NCBI GenBank assembly: GCA_019748235.1
Contig: JAIEPU010000300.1
Location: 1 to 40,759, forward strand
DNA length: 40,759 nt
Source of the DNA: a bacterium
GTDB taxonomy: Bacteria > Planctomycetota > Planctomycetia > Kolteriales > Kolteriaceae
Reading direction: 5' to 3'
Under the pieces are notes generated by a model. It was not told the origin of the DNA. It saw nothing but the letters and a program-made list of their open reading frames with translations, and searched no databases. Numbering within the stretch: position 1 is the stretch's first letter; every line of letters begins with the position of its first letter. Below, in pieces: positions 8,788-16,350 of this stretch. Made by a program: the position numbers and the translations under genes.

Positions 8788-9708
8788 ATGAACTCGCTTC
8801 GATTGATGGCGATCGTCGTCTTAGTAACGAGCAGCATCGGCTGCCGTTGCTTCCAGCACAATCCTCGGCGTGACGTAGGTCGTGTTCAAGCGAATGTTGG
8901 TTCTGGGCAAACCGAGATCTTCCCGCGTACGAACACGCAGCCTTATTCGCCGGCCGTGCTGGCCGGTCCGCTCAACTCTCCGACGAACAATATTCAGGGG
9001 ACGACGTTAGCCGTTGCGGGTCCTCCACCGGGAACTCAGGTTCCTATGCAGGGCGTCGTGCCGGCACAGCCCGGTATTGCGGCTGTGCCCGGTGTCGCGG
9101 CGATGCCGACGCCCGTCTACGTCGCACAGCCCGCACCTGCGATGGCGATTCCGGTCGTATTCAATACTCCCGCAACAAGATCGTCTTTCATTCCTGCGGG
9201 AACGCCGGTTCCGGTCGCAGTGGCTCCGGCGGGTGTGGCGGTTCCGAATGCCGGCCCTGGTGGAATCCCTGCACCGCAGGCAGGTGGGTTCTTAGGTGAT
9301 CAGCCTCCAATGGGGCTGCAACTCATGCCAGCCTTGCCACAACAAGGCCCCGCGCCCGTCGCCGCGCCGGCACAGGTCCCCGCCCAGCGACCAGCGGTTG
9401 CACCCACTCGTCCTCCGGTCGGAGGGAAATCGCCACTGAATCCGGCTCCGAGCGATCGGCCTCCGATAACGATGCCGTCGCCTCCGAAAGAAACGTCATC
9501 TCCGTCCTCGGATACATTGCTCCCCAACCTTCCGGAGACCGAATCGCCGAAGCCCCCTGGCAAAGCTCCAGGTTCCGGACCGTCGAGATTGTCCCCACCT
9601 CCAGCACCCCCAGATCTGTCAGCCCCCGCGTTGCCGGACGCAGGCAGCGATTCGCTTGATCCTGATAAAGCGAAGCCTCCGTTGCCGACAAGCGAAGACT
9701 TGAAGTAA
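8788..9708 (+). CDS. Proline-rich low-complexity lipoprotein, unknown function
   Basis: I do not recognise a domain. Starting at the ATG at 8788 the product has 306 residues and a clean lipoprotein signal (MNSLRLMAIVV... SSIGC), with an AGAGG Shine-Dalgarno 12 bases upstream; the GTG at 8785 is an equally good start. The mature part is almost entirely low complexity, rich in Pro, Ala, Val and Gly (PAQPGIAAVPGVAAMPTP, PAQVPAQRPAVAPTRPP) and towards the end Pro, Ser and Asp. This is probably an extended, unstructured surface or envelope lipoprotein. Proteins of this kind are frequent in planctomycetes and diverge quickly. It sits alone between the DUF1080 and glycosyltransferase genes on the same strand. 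Confidence 0.72.
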   Translation: MNSLRLMAIVVLVTSSIGCRCFQHNPRRDVGRVQANVGSGQTEIFPRTNTQPYSPAVLAGPLNSPTNNIQGTTLAVAGPPPGTQVPMQGVVPAQPGIAAVPGVAAMPTPVYVAQPAPAMAIPVVFNTPATRSSFIPAGTPVPVAVAPAGVAVPNAGPGGIPAPQAGGFLGDQPPMGLQLMPALPQQGPAPVAAPAQVPAQRPAVAPTRPPVGGKSPLNPAPSDRPPITMPSPPKETSSPSSDTLLPNLPETESPKPPGKAPGSGPSRLSPPPAPPDLSAPALPDAGSDSLDPDKAKPPLPTSEDLK

Positions 9709-9836
9709 CGACTCCGTTAGGCGTCGAAGCCTACTTCTCATCGATCCCTCTAGTCTCCCCAGATTCCGTTGGCGCGTTCTGAGCGAAGTGCTACCTTCCC
9801 GGCACGGAACAAGGATTTGCCTCAGGGAAGAGTCGT

Positions 9837-10820
9837 ATGACAAAGCCGCTCGTGTCGGTTGTTATTGTCTGTCACAACGATTGGCCTCATCTGGAACTGG
9901 CGATCGAAAGCGCGCTTTGCCAATCGCATCAGCCGATCGAAGTCATCGTCGTGGATAACGATTCGAGTGACGATACCGAGCGGGAAATTCGCTCCCGATT
10001 CATGGACCGTGTCCGTTACATCAGGCAAGCGAATGTTGGTGCGGCCGGGGGGCGAAATGCAGGCTTCGCGGCTGCAAAAGGAAAGTACATTCAAATCTTG
10101 GACGGCGACGACGTTCTCGCGCCGAACAAGATCGCGATTCATGTCGAGCATTTAGAGCACCATCCGGACATCGACATTGTCTACGGCGACTTTCGAACAT
10201 TCCGCAGCACGCCCGACGTACCTGCGGATTCCCTCTTCGACATCGACACGGGAGATTACCCCGATATGAAGCAGCTTCTGCTGGGTCGTTGTCCGGGTCC
10301 GCCGATAATCTTCATGTTCCGCAAAAGCGTGGTCGATCGGGTCGGCCTGCAAGCCGAGGACGTCTATTACGAAGATTACGAGTACTGGATTCGGTGCGCG
10401 TTCGCTGGCTGCCGATTCGCGCGGACGCCGGGCGCATGGGCGTTCTATCGCAGGCGTTTTGGACAGAAGAGCGAGAAGATGATCAGGGCCGCGCTCGCGG
10501 AGCTTGACGTCTTGCGGCGTGCCCGGACCTACATTGAGGAAGAGCCGTACAAGAAACAACTCGCCGAGAAAGTGAGCCGCCTGGAATATGCCTTTGCTCA
10601 CTATTACCTTTGGTCGGGTGATCTCACCAATGCCCAGAGATTTCTGAGAGCAGCCCTCGAATCGGCGCCTCCTCATCTCAAGTTCGCGCAGTCGAAGGTA
10701 GTGGGATGGCTTTCGCGAATTTCTTTCGGGCCGACCCTTTACGGCATGTTTCGGCGGATGCGCCGGCTACCACCCCCATTCTCGACCACCTTCGGGGGGA
10801 CGAAGACGGCCGCCGCATAA
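9837..10820 (+). CDS. Family 2 glycosyltransferase
   Basis: A 327-residue cytoplasmic transferase with a GT-A fold. VSVVIVCHNDW at residues 6-16 and IEVIVVDNDSSDDT at 34-47 form the nucleotide-sugar binding half; GAAGGRNAGFAAAKG (68-82) and the metal-binding DGDD at 89-92 are intact. EDYEYWIRCAFAG is the usual acceptor-side motif with the catalytic base in EDYE. The last hundred residues are helical, with a TPR-like segment (YAFAHYYLWSGDLTNAQRFLRAAL). No membrane helix is obvious. It would transfer a sugar to a surface glycan or protein; donor and acceptor are unknown. GGGAAGAG precedes the ATG and could pair with CTTCCC 35 bases upstream. Confidence 0.93.
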   Translation: MTKPLVSVVIVCHNDWPHLELAIESALCQSHQPIEVIVVDNDSSDDTEREIRSRFMDRVRYIRQANVGAAGGRNAGFAAAKGKYIQILDGDDVLAPNKIAIHVEHLEHHPDIDIVYGDFRTFRSTPDVPADSLFDIDTGDYPDMKQLLLGRCPGPPIIFMFRKSVVDRVGLQAEDVYYEDYEYWIRCAFAGCRFARTPGAWAFYRRRFGQKSEKMIRAALAELDVLRRARTYIEEEPYKKQLAEKVSRLEYAFAHYYLWSGDLTNAQRFLRAALESAPPHLKFAQSKVVGWLSRISFGPTLYGMFRRMRRLPPPFSTTFGGTKTAAA

Positions 10821-10876
10821 TCAGACTTAACTTGTCCAAATCACACGATCGTCCGCCCGATTCTCTTTGATCTGGC

Positions 10877-10914
10877 ATTCCTCCTGCCATTACATTCATC
10901 CACGCAGGAGGGAT
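10877..10914 (+). promoter_or_regulatory. Hairpin that buries the Shine-Dalgarno of the 816-residue hydrolase gene
   Basis: ATTCCTCCTGC at 10877-10887 can pair with GCAGGAGGGAT at 10904-10914 across a 16-base loop: 11 pairs, ten Watson-Crick and one T-G. The 3' arm contains the AGGAGG Shine-Dalgarno for the ATG at 10923. Folded mRNA would hide the ribosome site completely, so translation may depend on melting, a protein, or an upstream ribosome. Confidence 0.5.
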
Positions 10915-10922
10915 AGATCCCC

Positions 10923-13373
10923 ATGAGTCCATTCATTGTGTCATTCGTCCGAGTAGCCATCGTCGAGCAATTTCCTCGCGCGACGACGGCCCTTTCACTC
11001 GTCATCATTTGTTCCGCGTTCTTAATCGCACCAGAGATATCTCTCGGCGGAGAAGGTGATCCACTTCCCGGTACCGAGAGACTGACGATGACCGGCGACA
11101 TCGCGCGGCAACTCCTCGACGGGGCGCATCGTTTCGTGGATGCACAGACGGCAGCGGCGATTAAGCGAAGAACGGAGGCGTTTAAAGCCATCACCGCGAA
11201 CGAAGTGGCTCTTGGTGAATGGAAGTTAAAGGCTCCACATGCTTTGTCTTTGGTGGTGGGTCGAATTGGCAATCGCATGCCAGCGAAAGGCATTGAATTA
11301 CTCGCGACAACGCGGCAATCCTCGGTGCTTTTTCAATGCGAAAAGTACGAGATTCACGCCGTCCGATGGCCTGTCATCCGAGAAGTGCATGGGGAAGGAT
11401 TGCTGATCGAGCCAAAAGGGAAAAATGCTCCGTTCGATTCCGTCGTCGTGCTTGCGGGTGAAAGCGTTACGGATCAGAAACTTGAATTTGTCGCAAAACT
11501 GGCGTCGGCCGGAGTACGAGTTCTAATACCTGTGCTGATTGATCGTGGACACGAACACTCCTTAACTCAGGACGGATCATTCAAAACAGGGCTAACGAAT
11601 CGTGAGTTCTGCTATCGGCCGGCGTTTGAACTCGGGCAACATTTGATCGGCTATGAAATTCACAAAATCGAAGCGGCAGTCGAAAATCTCCGCGGAGGTG
11701 GAGGACCTAGGAATAAAAATACGCCGTTTGTCGGATTGATTGATGTCGGGGGAAATGGTTCCTTAGGCCTCTATGCGATGGCATTCGCTAGATCGCTTTC
11801 ATTCGGCCAAATCAATCTTGGCAACAGCATGGTTGTGCCGATGGACCAACAGCCAATTGATCAAAATGTCTTTGGGTTGGTAAACGAATTCGGATTTACG
11901 GAATTGGTGTCGATGATCGCCCCACGGCGATTGATCCTCTTAGAGTCTAGGGAGTGGAATCGTTCAAAGGATCGTCGAACCATGTCTGGCGAGCGCGGTG
12001 GGCCGTCTCCTACGCTTCTCGAAGACTATCCGAAGACACCCGAAGGAGATGCGCGATGGCAGAAAGATGCCGAGGAACTCGAAGAAGAGTGCTTCAATAA
12101 GCATTCTCTGGCTGGTGATCTCTCGGCTTGGAAAGCCGCCGTGCAAAAACTCCAAAGAGGCCAGATCGCTTCCTCTGTTTCCATGTGTTCGAATGATGAG
12201 GGTCCTATCGATCCGACCGTCCTCAAGCATCTCGGAATCGATGATGAAACGGAAGCAACTCCGGCGAAAGGCTTCTCTTACACAGCATACTTGAATAGCC
12301 GGATTGGCCCGCAGGTGAAGGAGATCATCGACGATACGCAGTATCTACTCGAAGAAGGACCGTATCAGCGCGAGCAATTCTGGCATAAGACAGAACCCGC
12401 TCGATTTAAACACGACATCAAGGAATGGGAGGCCGCCACGAAAGCATACCGGGATCATTTTCGCGAGAAGACGATCGGCCACTTCGATCTGAAGAAGCTT
12501 CCGGCTCATCCGCGAACGCGACAGGTGTATGACACGCCGGCGTTCACGGGCTATGAGGTGGTGCTTGACGTTTACCCTGAATTGATCGCGTATGGCGTCT
12601 TGCTCGTTCCAAAGGGGATCAAGGAGGGGGAGCGGCGGCCGGTGGTGGTGACGCAGCACGGGCTGGAAGGTCGGCCGCAAGATGTCGCCGACCCGGCGAT
12701 CAATAACCCCGCCTACAACCAGTACGGCTGCCGGTTGGCGGAAAGAGGCTTCGTCGTCTTTGCGCCACAGAACCTCTACATCTTTCATGACCGTTTTCGT
12801 CATTTGCAGCGAAAGCTCAATCCGATCGGCAAGACGTTATTCTCGGTGATCGTGCCTCAACATGAACAGATCGTCGATTGGCTGGAGACGCTCCCCTTTG
12901 TCGATGGGAAGCGGATCGGCTTTTACGGGCTCTCCTATGGCGGTAAAAGCGCGATGCGCATTCCAGCTCTGGTCGAGAAGTACGCACTGTCGATCTGTTC
13001 GGCAGATTTCAACGACTGGGTTTGGAAGAATGCTTCAACCCGGAGCCCGTACTCGTACGTGAATACCGCGGAATATGAAATATTCGAGTTCGGTCTCGGT
13101 CCGACTTTCAACTATGCGGAAATGGCAGCTCTCATCGCGCCGCGACCGTTCATGGTGGAGAGAGGTCATCACGACGGGGTCGCGCCTGATGATCGAGTCG
13201 CTTCGGAGTATGCCAAAATTCGCCTCATGTACTCGGATCTCGGTATACCGGATCGCACGGAAATCGAATTCTTTAACGGTCCCCACACGATTCACGGCGT
13301 GGGGACATTCAAGTTTTTGCATCGTCATTTGAATTGGCCGAGTCCGAGTGACCCGGTGCCGCTCAATAAGTGA
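10923..13373 (+). CDS. Exported tandem alpha/beta hydrolase, one active and one degenerate domain
   Basis: An 816-residue protein with an N-terminal hydrophobic segment (about residues 20-40) that should export it. The C-terminal half is an esterase of the dienelactone-hydrolase / acetyl-xylan-esterase group: VVVTQHGLEG, then YGLSYGGKSA with nucleophile Ser671, HHDGVAP with the likely acidic residue, and NGPHTIHG with the histidine. The N-terminal half (about 150-350) has the same strand order and ends with SMIAPRRLILLES, mirrored by ALIAPRPFMVERG in the second half, but at the nucleophile position it reads DVGGNGSLG, so the Ser is gone. The product therefore pairs one working and one pseudo-hydrolase domain. 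Its Shine-Dalgarno is buried in a hairpin. The gene is followed after 45 bases by the sialidase-like gene. Confidence 0.85.
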   Translation: MSPFIVSFVRVAIVEQFPRATTALSLVIICSAFLIAPEISLGGEGDPLPGTERLTMTGDIARQLLDGAHRFVDAQTAAAIKRRTEAFKAITANEVALGEWKLKAPHALSLVVGRIGNRMPAKGIELLATTRQSSVLFQCEKYEIHAVRWPVIREVHGEGLLIEPKGKNAPFDSVVVLAGESVTDQKLEFVAKLASAGVRVLIPVLIDRGHEHSLTQDGSFKTGLTNREFCYRPAFELGQHLIGYEIHKIEAAVENLRGGGGPRNKNTPFVGLIDVGGNGSLGLYAMAFARSLSFGQINLGNSMVVPMDQQPIDQNVFGLVNEFGFTELVSMIAPRRLILLESREWNRSKDRRTMSGERGGPSPTLLEDYPKTPEGDARWQKDAEELEEECFNKHSLAGDLSAWKAAVQKLQRGQIASSVSMCSNDEGPIDPTVLKHLGIDDETEATPAKGFSYTAYLNSRIGPQVKEIIDDTQYLLEEGPYQREQFWHKTEPARFKHDIKEWEAATKAYRDHFREKTIGHFDLKKLPAHPRTRQVYDTPAFTGYEVVLDVYPELIAYGVLLVPKGIKEGERRPVVVTQHGLEGRPQDVADPAINNPAYNQYGCRLAERGFVVFAPQNLYIFHDRFRHLQRKLNPIGKTLFSVIVPQHEQIVDWLETLPFVDGKRIGFYGLSYGGKSAMRIPALVEKYALSICSADFNDWVWKNASTRSPYSYVNTAEYEIFEFGLGPTFNYAEMAALIAPRPFMVERGHHDGVAPDDRVASEYAKIRLMYSDLGIPDRTEIEFFNGPHTIHGVGTFKFLHRHLNWPSPSDPVPLNK

Positions 13374-13418
13374 CATGGGATCGACACTGCGAGATTCATC
13401 GCTTAGGAGAACGTGCGT

Positions 13419-14435
13419 ATGCTCGCGAGTTTGCTGCTGATTTCGGTACTCGGTTGGGATAACTCCGTCGCGGTGGTTTGCTCTGATGGAGGGAACGGGG
13501 GCTACGAGGCGTTCCCCGATGTGTGCCGATTAATGGACGGCCGGCTGATGTGCGTCTTTTACGATTCTTATGCGCACGTTGGGTTGCCAAACAAGGAGCA
13601 TCCAAAGGGGGGACGGATCTCTTACGTTACTTCGGCGGACGACGGGTTCACCTGGAGCAGGCCGACCCTCCTCTACGATGGTGAATTCGACGATCGCGAT
13701 CCATCGGTGGTGCAGCTATCCGATGGACGGATTCTATGTAACTTCTTCACGCTGAAGCCGGGGACCAATGGGAAAGAGTATGACGGCATGGGGACTTGGT
13801 ACGTTGAGTCGAAAGACAATGCGGCAACCTGGTCGGCTCCCAAGCAAATCATTGCCGATGCCTATTGCAGTTCTCCAATCCGTGTTCTTTCGACGGGACG
13901 AATGATCCTGGGTCTGTACCGAGAGACGAAAGAGAGTGCTAACGGCGGAGTTACCTATAGCGACGACGCTGGAAAGACATGGTCACCGATGATCGACATT
14001 CCCAACGGGGGGCGTCGGCTCGACGCGGAGACTGATGTCGTCGAGCGAAATGATGGAAGACTCCTGGCGGTGCAGCGTGCCGACAAGGGAGCGGATATGG
14101 CGTATTCATTCTCCTCAGATAAGGGGCAGACTTGGAGCATTAGCAAGTCCATCGGCTTCCCCGGCCATTGCCCGTACTTGCTGCGCGGGCCGGGTGACAT
14201 CTTCGTACTTGCTCATCGCATTCCTGGGGTGAGCTTGCACTACTCCCTTGACCAAGGAAATACATGGAATCGTAACATCGAGGTCGACAAGCACACGGGA
14301 GCCTATCCCTCGATGGTGACGCGAAATGATGATTCGATTTTGATTGTCTTTTATGAGGAAGGTACCGGCTCGAATATCTTGGCCCGCCGGTTCGATCTCT
14401 CGCCGACGGGGCTCGTCTGGTTGCCGATGAAGTAG
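13419..14435 (+). CDS. Exported sialidase-like (BNR/Asp-box) protein
   Basis: A 338-residue protein with a short signal peptide. Five Asp-box repeats mark the blades of a six-bladed propeller: SADDGFTWSRP, SKDNAATWSAP, SDDAGKTWSPM, SSDKGQTWSIS and SLDQGNTWNRN. True sialidases carry an N-terminal FRIP motif; it is not present here, where the first blade reads FPDVCRLMDGRL, so sialic acid is not an assured substrate. I chose the ATG at 13419 because AGGAG lies eight bases before it; the GTG at 13413 is too close to that site. It follows the tandem hydrolase by 45 bases on the same strand and is probably cotranscribed, which suggests joint work on an external glycan. Confidence 0.87.
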   Translation: MLASLLLISVLGWDNSVAVVCSDGGNGGYEAFPDVCRLMDGRLMCVFYDSYAHVGLPNKEHPKGGRISYVTSADDGFTWSRPTLLYDGEFDDRDPSVVQLSDGRILCNFFTLKPGTNGKEYDGMGTWYVESKDNAATWSAPKQIIADAYCSSPIRVLSTGRMILGLYRETKESANGGVTYSDDAGKTWSPMIDIPNGGRRLDAETDVVERNDGRLLAVQRADKGADMAYSFSSDKGQTWSISKSIGFPGHCPYLLRGPGDIFVLAHRIPGVSLHYSLDQGNTWNRNIEVDKHTGAYPSMVTRNDDSILIVFYEEGTGSNILARRFDLSPTGLVWLPMK

Positions 14436-14471
14436 TGGTGTGAGTATTGAGCTGCGAAGTTGTTCAGACTT

Positions 14472-14591
14472 TTATAGTCGTCCACTGGGGCCACGTAACA
14501 TCAGGATTCCAACGACCGCGCTGACGACGAGGATGATTCGTCCGTGCGTGGTATCCATGAGCATGTTGAGGAAGCGATAGACATCGTCCAT
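14472..14591 (-). CDS. Small single-pass membrane protein, 39 residues
   Basis: A short frame that starts MDDVYRFLNMLMD and then has a hydrophobic stretch IILVVSAVVGILML followed by a basic RGPSGRL end. It is supported by an AAGGAG Shine-Dalgarno exactly eight bases before the ATG at 14591. An in-frame start further upstream exists, but it adds a composition unlike protein and lacks a ribosome site. It lies downstream of aceF on the same strand, 307 bases away, and converges with the sialidase-like gene. Function unknown; a small bitopic inner-membrane protein is what the sequence shows. Confidence 0.5.
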   Translation of the reverse strand: MDDVYRFLNMLMDTTHGRIILVVSAVVGILMLRGPSGRL

Positions 14592-14898
14592 CGACGGAAC
14601 TCCTTCACTGGCTCGATCAGTTCTTGCTGTTCTCATGAGTACATTCAAGTCGAGACGTGAGCGACATCGTCGTGGGGTGACGGTGACGACCCTAAGGCTC
14701 ATCTTTAAGCATAGCTCGCGAAGTCCGCGAAGGCGGAAGGTCGAACGAGTGCTCCCATCAAACTGCAACGGAATGCTGTCGTTTTGCGAATGCTAGGACG
14801 AGAGTACGCCCGCCCCAACGGGCGAGCGTTTCGAGAATGGCCTCAAATACCTGACTCGATACCGTCGGATCAGAGTCATGAACAAGACGCCGATATGA
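14592..14898. other. Gene-free stretch downstream of aceF
   Basis: No credible coding frame on either strand. A compact hairpin CGCCCG / CGGGCG (14807-14824, six-base loop) lies 75 bases after the aceF stop and could end the aceEF transcript, but there is no clear T-run behind it. Confidence 0.35.
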
Positions 14899-16281
14899 TT
14901 ATGTCTCGACGAGCAAGTTGAATGGATCCGAGAGTAGCTCAACGAGACGGCGGACGAATCGAGCAGCGTCGGCACCGTTAATCACCCGATGATCATAGGA
15001 GAGGGACAGCGGGAGATAGAGTCGATTTTCGAGTTGATCGTCCACCAGCCTCGGTTGCTCGAAGGATCTCGACATGCCAAGGATGGCGACCTCGGGCCAA
15101 TTGACGATCGGGGTAAAGCCAGTCCCACCGATGCCCCCAAGGTTCGAGATGGTGAACGAACCACCCTTCATATTTCCCATCTCGAGCTTGCGAATGCGGG
15201 CTTTCTCGGAGAGTTCGGTTATCTCATCCGCAATCTGCTTGATTGATTTCTGATCGGCATTCTTGACGACTGGAACGAGCAGACCATTGTCGGTATCGAC
15301 GGCAATGCCGATGTTGTAATAACGCTTGTGAACGACTTCGCCGGAACGAGCATCGAAGCTCGCGTTGAAGTGTGGGAATTCCTTTAAGGCGGCGACACAG
15401 GCCTTCACCGCAATCACGGTCATCGTAATTTTGGGGCCCTTGTACTTCGGATTGCCGACCATTCGCCGCCGGGCCTCTTCGACCTCGGTGATGTCAGCGA
15501 GGTCATGCTGCGTGACGTGCGGAATCGTCTGCCAAGCGAGCGTCAAGTTCGACACCGCCGTCAACCCGAGCTTGTTCATCTTCACTCGCTCGGACGGTCC
15601 GAACTCGGCGAAATCGGGCAAGGCCGGTACGATCGGGCCGGCACCACCCGTGCTCGGGGCGCCACCGGACATTCTTTGTTTCACGTAACTTCGAACGTCA
15701 TCCTGATCGATACGTCCCCCGGGACCACTTCCCGGAACGTCATGAAGATCGACGCCAAGTTCGCGCGCGAGTCGGCGTGTCGCCGGCGCTGCGGGTGGGG
15801 GGAGCTTTTCATCATGCGCACGGTCCGACGTGACCGGCGGGGGAGGAGCGGGGCGGACCGCCGTAGCCGTCGCCGATGCTGACGCCGGCGCGGCAGGAGC
15901 AGGTTTCGGCGATGCCGGACGTTCTCCGTTTGAACTCGTCGATGCTCGCGAAGGGATCGAGGGAGCCGGGGTCGTCTCCGTCTTCGCAGCGGGAGCTGGG
16001 GCCGAGGAAGCAGGAGCCGATCCTCCTGCGGCCACTCCCTCGATCGTCATTGCCAAAACACCGACGGTGACGGTATCACCCGGCTTCACGTGAATCTTGA
16101 CGATCTTGCCGGCATGAGGGCACTCGACTTCGAAGACCGCTTTTTCAGTCTCGAGTTCGAGTACATTCGTCCCTGCGGTGATGACGTCTCCTTCTTTGAC
16201 GAGAATCTGTCCCACGTCGGCTGATTCGATGTTCTCGCCAAGGTCAGGAATTCGAAATTCAATCGCCATCGAGTAACCCAT
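14899..16281 (-). CDS. aceF: Dihydrolipoamide acetyltransferase, E2 of pyruvate dehydrogenase
   Basis: A 460-residue E2 subunit that moves the acetyl group from E1 via lipoamide to CoA. One lipoyl domain occupies residues 5-80, with the lipoylated Lys47 in LETEKAVF. A long Ala/Pro-rich linker follows (about 85-165). The peripheral subunit-binding domain is at about 170-208 (ATRRLARELGVDLHDVPGSG). The catalytic domain ends with SYDHRVINGADAARFV, where His431 and the DHR...G signature are intact. Three lipoyl domains are usual in the E. coli protein; here there is a single one. The start at 16281 gives MGYSMAIEFRIPDLGE; the ATG at 16269 (MAIEF) is equally likely. It lies 69 bases behind aceE. 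No E3 gene is in the window. Confidence 0.95.
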   Translation of the reverse strand: MGYSMAIEFRIPDLGENIESADVGQILVKEGDVITAGTNVLELETEKAVFEVECPHAGKIVKIHVKPGDTVTVGVLAMTIEGVAAGGSAPASSAPAPAAKTETTPAPSIPSRASTSSNGERPASPKPAPAAPASASATATAVRPAPPPPVTSDRAHDEKLPPPAAPATRRLARELGVDLHDVPGSGPGGRIDQDDVRSYVKQRMSGGAPSTGGAGPIVPALPDFAEFGPSERVKMNKLGLTAVSNLTLAWQTIPHVTQHDLADITEVEEARRRMVGNPKYKGPKITMTVIAVKACVAALKEFPHFNASFDARSGEVVHKRYYNIGIAVDTDNGLLVPVVKNADQKSIKQIADEITELSEKARIRKLEMGNMKGGSFTISNLGGIGGTGFTPIVNWPEVAILGMSRSFEQPRLVDDQLENRLYLPLSLSYDHRVINGADAARFVRRLVELLSDPFNLLVET

Positions 16282-16350
16282 TTCCGTTAGTGTTCATTGT
16301 CGTTCCGATCATCCCGATCGGTTCACTCACCGGTTCGCCTTCGAAGTCGA

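Noticed and set aside
10873..10888. Sigma-54-like TGGCA-N7-TGC before the 816-residue hydrolase
   Set aside because: GG-N10-GC spacing fits, but several consensus positions fail, and the same bases are better explained as the 5' arm of the Shine-Dalgarno hairpin.
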